From Discostella pseudostelligera (Eukaryota; Bacillariophyta; Thalassiosirophyceae; Thalassiosirales; Thalassiosiraceae): a DNA stretch of 14,653 nt. The position numbers and the translations under genes were made by a program. The first letter of the stretch is position 1. Every line of letters starts with the position of its first letter. The notes under the pieces were generated by a model. That model was not told the origin of the DNA. It made no database searches and worked only from the letters and a program-made list of their open reading frames with translations. The stretch lies in the NCBI GenBank assembly GCA_036940085.1, contig JALLBK010000919.1:1-14653 (forward strand), written 5' to 3'. This document shows positions 9,201 through 14,653 of the stretch, in pieces.

Positions 9201-10538
9201 CCAACAAGGTTGTTCCGTCTGCTTCCACTGCTACCAATTTCACCACCAACGTCCCTCAATTAAAGCGGCGTCTCAAAATGCGCAATGGCGAAATTCGAAA
9301 GTATTACAAGGTATTGCACCACGTAGTAGGCACTGGATCATTTGGAACCGTGAGGACCTGCGTCCATCGCTCCACTCGCCAACGGTACGTTGTCAAATCC
9401 ATATCGGTTAATGGCAACAACATAAAGAATGCAACCCTATTACAAGATGAGATTGCATTAGTACAAAGAGTGCATCATAAAAATGTCGTGAGTGTGCGTG
9501 ATGTCATCCAAGATCGGCAATTTATCCACATTGTCATGGACAAATGTCATGGCGGGGATTTGTTTGATAAAATTGTGAATGGCGGTGTCAGGTTGAGCGA
9601 GGAGCGGGCATGTGAAATTTTGAGCGAGTTGTTAGACGCTGTTGCATATTTGCATGAAAGGAATATCGTTCATCGTGATTTGAAGGTGAGTTTCAGTTCA
9701 CGGCACTTATTATTTTGCATCGTCATGTACCTTATTGTTGATTTCTAACGAACACTTTGCTCGCTGTAATGATATCGTCCGTGTGACCAACCAGGCTGAG
9801 CACGTTATGCTGTCGAGCAAGGATATCAACTCGCCCATCAAAATAATTGACTTCGGCTTAGCCACCATACATAGTCCAAACGACCCACCGTTGACTGCTC
9901 TTGCCGGCTCCGCCTTCACGATAGCACCCGAAGTTATCAACCGTTCCTACGGGAAAAGTTGTGATTTATGGAGTGTGGGTGTCATTGCCTACTTTTTGTT
10001 AACGTGCTGCATGCCCTTCAATGCCAAGTCCGACGAGGAGATATTTGCAAAGATACTTGGAGGAAAATATACCTATCCACAGTGGGCAAGATGGGGTTTG
10101 TCAGAGAAGGCAAAAGATTTTGTCGGCAGGTTGTTGGTGGTTGATCCGAAGAGGAGAATTAATGCCAAGCAGGCATTGGGTGATACTTGGTTTCGTAAGA
10201 ACTCGATGGGCAGCAGTCCTCGGACACGGACGAATTTGAATGAATTTGTATTGGTGCAACCCCCTCCTATGCAAACAGCCTCACTTCCACCCATGAGGAG
10301 TAGACAGCAAATGATGACATCACCAAAGCCAGCAATGTCACCACTACAATCGTCAACCCGGCCGTTGGTTTCTCCTGTTCTGATTCAGAATGCCACAGCT
10401 CTAATGAGAAGTGGACAATATATGTCGTCAAATCCTGGGGAGCTGCGCAGTAGACAGCAAATAATGATGAGTAGCAGTAGGAGACGTCCCGAGACCGAGA
10501 GGCATCGTCAGAGAGTCTACGCCTCTCCAAGAAAGTGA
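6299..10538 (+). CDS. PDZ-PDZ-protein kinase (CAMK-like) with non-canonical catalytic loop
   Basis: Exon 1 is 6299-9685 and exon 2 is 9795-10538; the 109-nt intron (donor GTGAGT, acceptor CAACCAG, a CTAAC branch-like site near 9742) is phase 0. The product is 1376 residues. Two PDZ-like domains come first: residues about 149-262, starting GLTLISKNG and ending LTIVASR with an Asn-rich insert, and about 365-470, containing LKLGDVVLSIDG. A disordered Ser/Arg/Gln-rich stretch and an acidic Ser tract (about 890-925) follow. The kinase domain starts near residue 1000: glycine loop GTGSFG from G1011, Lys1033, HRD 1125-1127, DFG from D1148, APE 1173-1175, and a short activation segment. CDLWSVG and the general pattern suggest the CAMK group. 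The loop reads HRDLK-AEH, so the usual metal-binding Asn is His1132. The tail carries three RS-x-Q repeats. Low-complexity codon runs (AGT, GAG, GCA) lie in the linkers. Activity is uncertain. A tandem paralogue follows. Confidence 0.85.
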
Positions 10539-11000
10539 TCATAACGAGAACAATCATGTTCATATGGTACGTTATTAATTCTTAATGCTGAAAATGAGGT
10601 TGGACTTTTCAATGAACGATGCCATTCGAACTCGTATTGTACAATGAGAAAAGAGTTCAAAATGCTGCCGCCTCCATCTTCTTACCTGATCCTACCACTG
10701 CCTCTGATCTCTTGATGAGGAGTAGTGACTTGAGCCCGATGTTTCAGCGATACATTGTACAGTGGTACCGTTAGGAAACTCGCCAAAAAAGAGGTATGCC
10801 CGCATTCTTCGTCAACACAACAGCCTCTTTGAATGCACAAGCAGCAAACAAACAAACGAACTCCTGACGCTTGTTGATCGTTGATACTCCTATTCGTTAA
10901 TGAAGAAATTGTTCTGGTCGTTCATTCTATTGCAAGGCAACGACGACATCGACATATAAAATTTGAGTTCACAAAATCCCTCTCAACCCCCTACTCGACC
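10539..11000. other. Region between the tandem kinases
   Basis: This 462-nt stretch holds the 3' end of the first kinase and the promoter of the second. The frame of the second kinase is open back to 10881 but has no ATG before 11001. I see a 10-bp palindrome ATTGTACAAT (10635-10644), a similar CATTGTACAGTGG near 10752, and CGCCAAAAAA near 10773 (an E2F-like half site on the other strand). None is strong enough to name. Confidence 0.5.
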
Positions 11001-12218
11001 ATGCATCCCAACATCGCCAATTCGCAGCAGCTGGTGCTCTACAATCCCAGCCATGTGCCGGAGAATGCCATGGTGGTGCGCAAGGTGTCGTCTGGTTCGG
11101 AGCAGCAGCAACAGCAGCAGCTTCTAGCCTCGTCGCACCTTGGCCTACGTCTAAAAATTCGCGAAGACGACATTCGTCGCTCCTATAAGGTATTGCCCAT
11201 CCTCGTGGGGACCGGCTCCTTCGGCGCCGTACGTCTATGTCTCCATCGCCGTACCAAAACCAAGCTAGCCGTCAAATCGATCACCCTAACAGTTGATAAT
11301 TCCACCCTGGTGAAGAATGAAGTAGCACTCCTGCAACACATCAATCATCGTCATGTGATACGAGTGGTAGATGTTATTAAAGATCGACAATACATTCATA
11401 TTATCATGGAACAATGTCGGGGGAAGGATTTGTTTGATGTGATTACAGGTGATAGATATCGTCCCAATGAGAGTTGGGCGAGGAATGTTGTGGCTGGCAT
11501 ATTGGATGTGGTGGCATATTTGCATGCGAGGGATATTGTTCATCGCGATTTGAAGGTGCGTGGATATATTATACTCGTCGTCGTCGTTTGGGGTTGGGGG
11601 TTGGTGCTTGAATAATTCACTAATACTGTCCATCACTCAAACCTCANTCGTCGTCGTCGTTTGGGGTTGGGGGTTGGTGCTTGAATAATTCACTAATACT
11701 GTCCATCACTCAAACCTCATACCTTCCCTATACAGGCAGAGCATATCGTGTTCAAAACTGAAGATATTAACTCGCCTATCAAGATAATCGACTTTGGTGT
11801 GGCCACCGTGCACAGATCAGGCGATGCCCCCCTCACAGCCTTTGCAGGATCCGTGCGTTCGGTGGCACCGGAAATAATCCAAGGGAAGTATTCCAGGGAA
11901 TGTGATTTATGGAGTTTGGGAGTTCTCATATTCTTCCTCTTGACTCAAGAAATGCCCTTCGATGGACCATCGAGCGATAAAGTCTTTCAACAGATTGTGT
12001 CTGGGATATTCTACTACCCGCAGTGGACCGCGACAGGCTTGACCGAGGAGGTGAAACATTTCATTGATCATTTGCTAGTGGTCAATCCCTGGAGGAGGAT
12101 GACTGCGAAAGAAGCAATGTCTCATTCATGGATTCGTGGCAAGCAAATGATCCGCGGCGGTAATCAAATGCGAGAGGTGGTGAGGAGGCCACAGACGAAA
12201 CGACGACAAGTGTATTAG
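11001..12218 (+). CDS. Protein kinase (CAMK-like), tandem paralogue of the upstream kinase
   Basis: Exon 1 is 11001-11555 and exon 2 is 11736-12218, giving 345 residues. The intron interrupts the gene directly after HRDLK in phase 0, exactly as in the upstream kinase. Motifs: glycine loop GTGSFG from G70, Lys92 in LAVKS, HRD 181-183, DFG from D204, APE 229-231 and CDLWSLG. The catalytic loop is HRDLK-AEH, so His188 replaces the canonical Asn. The N-terminal 65 residues hold a Gln run and an RLKIREDDIRRSYKVL segment that parallels the sequence before the kinase domain of the neighbour. There is no PDZ domain, EF hand or long tail; the protein ends about 20 residues after the kinase domain in a basic stretch. 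The start ATG at 11001 is the first in frame. The annotated 180-nt intron is probably overlong because of a sequence duplication around an N. Confidence 0.85.
11575..11719. repeat. Perfect 72-bp direct duplication flanking one N
   Basis: Bases 11575-11646 and 11648-11719 are identical as far as I can read, starting with four TCG units and ending CTCAAACCTCA, with a single N at 11647 between them. All of it lies inside the kinase intron. Exact duplicates abutting one N are typical of contig ends joined without merging their overlap. Confidence 0.9.
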
Positions 12219-12662
12219 ACACAGATCCATATTATTATGAGTAGAGTAGGTTTTCAATAATTGCATGTAGGTGGCGTTATTCGGTGCAATACTGTATTAC
12301 CTGTTATCGTTGTCTCCCTCGTGCAGTCTGAAGCACTAGTCAATACATACACTGCCCCTACCTTATCCTCCCACCTGCTTCGACGAGCGAGGCGGGCTCG
12401 AGTGCAATTGGGTTTCCTCAACACATAGAGATCCAAGTTAGACAGTTGACAGTTGAATATGTAAGCAGCTGCAGCCACGCCAGCAACAGAAGGGGAATCA
12501 TTTGGAATTCTACAGCCTCTCCTCCACCACTAAAAACAATACCGCGACAAACGCAAATGGTGGAGGCAGCTCAGCATATTATTTCCGATGGCTGACACAT
12601 TGCACCTCCGTCTTCTGGCAGCAATTGAGATGAAAGAGAAGCATGGTGCCCTTGCAATCAAT
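12219..12662. other. Convergent intergenic region, no gene seen
   Basis: It separates the 3' ends of the second kinase and the ArfGAP-like gene. A short tandem ACAGTTG ACAGTTG (about 12441-12454) is present. A 74-codon leftward frame at 12478-12254 lacks an ATG start and has no recognisable content; I see nothing else. Confidence 0.55.
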
Positions 12663-13738
12663 TCATGCTTTGTTGTCTTTGTCGTGCCATTGTTTGATTA
12701 CCTGAATATTGATGCTCCTCCGCCTACTAGCAATACGCTGTTTTATCATATCGATGGACGGTGCGCCTGAATCGTTACTTCCTCTCCGAGGTATGGAAGC
12801 TGAATCGTAACTTTGTGGTGGATTATTGCGACCAAACCCAGGGGATCCGCCTACCGACCTAGTATTAAGTGATAATATTTGTTGAAATGGATCCCGATGT
12901 GACGTGTCCGTGGAATGCATCAATTCTAAGTTGGCAGCATCCTCGAGCTTTCTGGTATTAACATATCTGAGGAAAGTAGCATCAACCTTCTTTACAAGAT
13001 TTTCTCGATATTCATACGCGGCTCCAGATTGATATACGCTATTAAACGACATGACTTCTTCGGAGTAAGATTCGCTGCTTCCTTTCTTTGGGGGTTGTTG
13101 CGTCGATCTCAGTTTCACAAATTCTAACAATCGTCTGTTGCCACCCTCAAAGAGGGAAAGCGTCGAGCGAAGATTCCAGACATCATCTCTCAGGTGTTTG
13201 ACATTAGAATCCTTATTGATGTTATTAGTGAAGAGGGTGATATGAACGACGGATTATGTGTTGCGAACTTTGAAGATGAGATGTATTGAAAAGTGAGCAG
13301 TGAACGGTAAACGCTCACCTCCTTTGACAAAGTCATGTGTCGATGGGCACAATGGTGGCACAGTATCGTACCATAACCAATCGATGCATAATTCAAAGAA
13401 TTAGATTGATCGTACCCGCAATCCACACAACATTGATTCCCCGCCAATAGCCTCACGATGGGCAGACAAGAAGGAGGGAAACGCCGTCGGTGTTTATTGT
13501 CGCCAGCCATTTCAGCGCGAAACATCGATTCCAGTTCAGCGCCGGCATCAAAAATTCTGGGTAATGAACGACTGCTATTATATAACGTGGATTGATCGTC
13601 ATCTCCCATGCTTGTCGGTCCTATGGTAGATACATCTTCGTTGTCTTTGATCTCGTCGGACGTCGCTCGTCCGTCGTCTCCCCTCTCTCCCGCCAAATAT
13701 TTGTGCTTTCCACCAACTTGTTCCAAATGGCGCGCCAT
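12663..13738 (-). CDS. Divergent ArfGAP-like zinc-finger protein, two exons
   Basis: Exon 1 is 13738-13319 (140 residues) and exon 2 is 13211-12663 (182 residues); the 107-nt intron has donor GTGAGC and acceptor AATAAG, phase 0, for a 322-residue product. The zinc finger is N101-x2-C104-x2-C107-x19-C127-x2-C130-x3-H134, followed across the splice by V-K-x-L-x2-D-x-W152 and E-G-G-N165, which match the order of conserved ArfGAP elements. The join is strongly supported because the W and GGN motifs only follow the finger after splicing. ArfGAPs stimulate GTP hydrolysis on Arf GTPases at membranes. The usual C-x2-C-x3-H-R has Met135 where the catalytic arginine should be, and the loop between Cys pairs is longer than the common 16-17 residues. 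The rest is an acidic N-terminus and a disordered C-terminus. The ATG at 13738 is the first in frame after an upstream stop. It may be a non-catalytic relative. Confidence 0.75.
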
Positions 13739-13740
13739 TT
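13725..13740. other. 16-bp perfect palindrome over the ArfGAP start codon
   Basis: AAATGGCGCGCCATTT is its own reverse complement and contains the start codon at 13738-13736. The GGCGCG core also resembles an E2F-type site. Whether it is functional or chance is unknown. Confidence 0.5.
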
Positions 13741-14036
13741 TTGATGTGAGATCTAGCGGGAAACCAGCTGCCACGAGGAATACAGAAGTACTTACTGCAA
13801 AACTGCAGGGAGCCCAACATCAAAACACTACAATACCAAGAAGTTCTCCATCCAATGAAGCATACTAATTACATTTTACTATCATCTTAGGAGTATTTGT
13901 TAGTTGCCTGTCTTCATGTGTTCCTTCAGAGCATGTTTTTGTTAATCTTTCTCCTCGCACAGGCACCGACTTCCAACTGCGTATTCGTAAGTACCGATAT
14001 GAACATGAGAGAAGAAGGATCGTCAATACAACATCA
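13739..14036. other. Spacer between the fibrillin and ArfGAP-like genes
   Basis: The two genes run the same way, so this 298-nt stretch should hold the fibrillin 3' end and the ArfGAP promoter. A donor-like GTAAGTA on the minus strand (13795-13789) hints at a possible 5' UTR intron, but I cannot place a good acceptor. A leftward 79-codon frame here (13865-14104) has no recognisable content. Confidence 0.45.
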
Positions 14037-14653
14037 TCAATGATGTATTGTTGATGAATTCCCACTAACATATCTTTGTGAAACACAGCTGCGTGCCATG
14101 GCATATATTGTTCCGTGGTGGCCTCGCATGATCAGGATGTCTTCGTCAAGATACAGTACCTGTCAATAAAGAATCGATACGGAATATGAGAAACAACATG
14201 AGGCGAGCAGTCAAAAAGAGCACTGAAGTATCACCAAACAACAAAATGCACTCACATCCACATAAACCTTCCCGTGCCCTCCTACCGGACGATGCAAGAC
14301 ATAATTCATCTGACCTTCCTCGTCCATTTTATTCGGAAGTTCTGCTCCGAGTAATAGCTTTGCCGCCATAGCTTTCGCACGCTGTCCAAGAGTCTTTCTC
14401 CATTTGCCCTTGGCAAACATTGCAGCCCAATCATCAAAACCTCCGTAACCATCATCTAGTTCTGCATCACCCTGTTGGCTGTTGGCTTGGCTGAATTCAG
14501 TGTCATTCTCGTCGACGGTTTCATCATCGTTTGAAGCCAGTCGTGCTGGTGCCAGTTGCCCGCCAGTAAACCACACTGATAAGCGATTGGGATTGGTGCG
14601 ATCAGGTAGTACATACCCCTTCACAGACATTACAGCGCGCATTCGTTTCGTCG
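14037..14653 (-). CDS. PAP/fibrillin-family protein, 5' part beyond the right edge
   Basis: The last intron lies at 14255-14160 (96 nt, donor GTGAGT, acceptor TTGACAG, phase 0). The visible exons are 14653-14256 and 14159-14037, open to the edge, so the N-terminus with any plastid presequence is missing. The protein reads RLSVWFTGGQLAP, then an acidic insert, a segment AKLLLGAELP, then RPVGGHGKVYVD joined to VLYLDEDILIMRGHHGTIY. FTGG and the final YLDED-x-RG-x2-GT pattern are the signature of plastid lipid-associated proteins (fibrillins), which coat plastoglobules and thylakoid-associated lipid and bind lipophilic compounds. The join is strongly supported because VYVD-VLYLDED is only continuous after splicing. 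It ends at the TGA at 14039-14037. The family assignment is good; the fibrillin subgroup and location are inferred. Confidence 0.75.

Noticed and set aside
10881..11000. Upstream in-frame extension of the second kinase
   Set aside because: It contains no ATG; the first ATG in frame is 11001 in a reasonable context, so the extension is probably 5' UTR.
14014..14060. Hairpin-like sequence around ACATCATCAATGATGT near the fibrillin stop, considered as a terminator
   Set aside because: Only 7 bp pair perfectly, and hairpin terminators are not used by nuclear protein-coding genes.

Overview
The window looks like nuclear DNA of a diatom or close stramenopile relative. The genes are split by short spliceosomal introns, mostly about 90-160 nt, with GTGAGT/GTAAGT-like donors and CAG/AAG acceptors. 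One enzyme starts with a signal peptide ending in an AFAP motif, the hallmark of plastid import through four membranes. A plastid-type fibrillin gene sits at the right edge. There are no bacterial operon features, tRNAs, rRNAs, CRISPR arrays or intact mobile elements that I can see.

Layout, left to right: a leftward gene cut by the left edge (1-255, unrecognised); a divergent promoter with nested inverted repeats and an E2F-like site; a rightward 2OG-Fe(II) oxygenase (582-1439), followed by a possible decayed copy of its C-terminus; a leftward IQ-motif (calmodulin-binding type) gene (1957-2941, two exons); a promoter with three E2F-like sites; a rightward, probably plastid-targeted aspartyl/asparaginyl beta-hydroxylase-like gene (3668-5135, three exons); a leftward unrecognised gene with an unresolved 5' part and an in-frame TAG (about 5453-6043); two rightward tandem protein kinase genes, the first a 1376-residue PDZ-PDZ-kinase (6299-10538) and the second a 345-residue kinase (11001-12218); a leftward divergent ArfGAP-like gene (12663-13738, two exons); and the 3' part of a leftward PAP/fibrillin gene (14037-14653).

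The most striking feature is the kinase pair. They share an intron at exactly the same codon, inside the catalytic loop right after HRDLK. In both, the loop continues A-E-H instead of P-E-N, so the nearly invariant metal-binding asparagine is histidine. The HRD aspartate, DFG, APE, glycine loop and VAIK-type lysine are all kept. The intron of the second kinase contains a perfect 72-bp direct duplication around a single N. This is probably an unmerged contig overlap; removing one copy and the N gives a 107-nt intron, close to its paralogue's 109 nt.

The genes do not form an obvious pathway. Themes that recur are signalling (two kinases, PDZ domains, an IQ motif, an ArfGAP-like fold) and two different Fe(II)/2OG oxygenases that share an E2F-like promoter motif. 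Exon boundaries were read by eye from splice-site and protein-family fit and have not been checked against transcripts.
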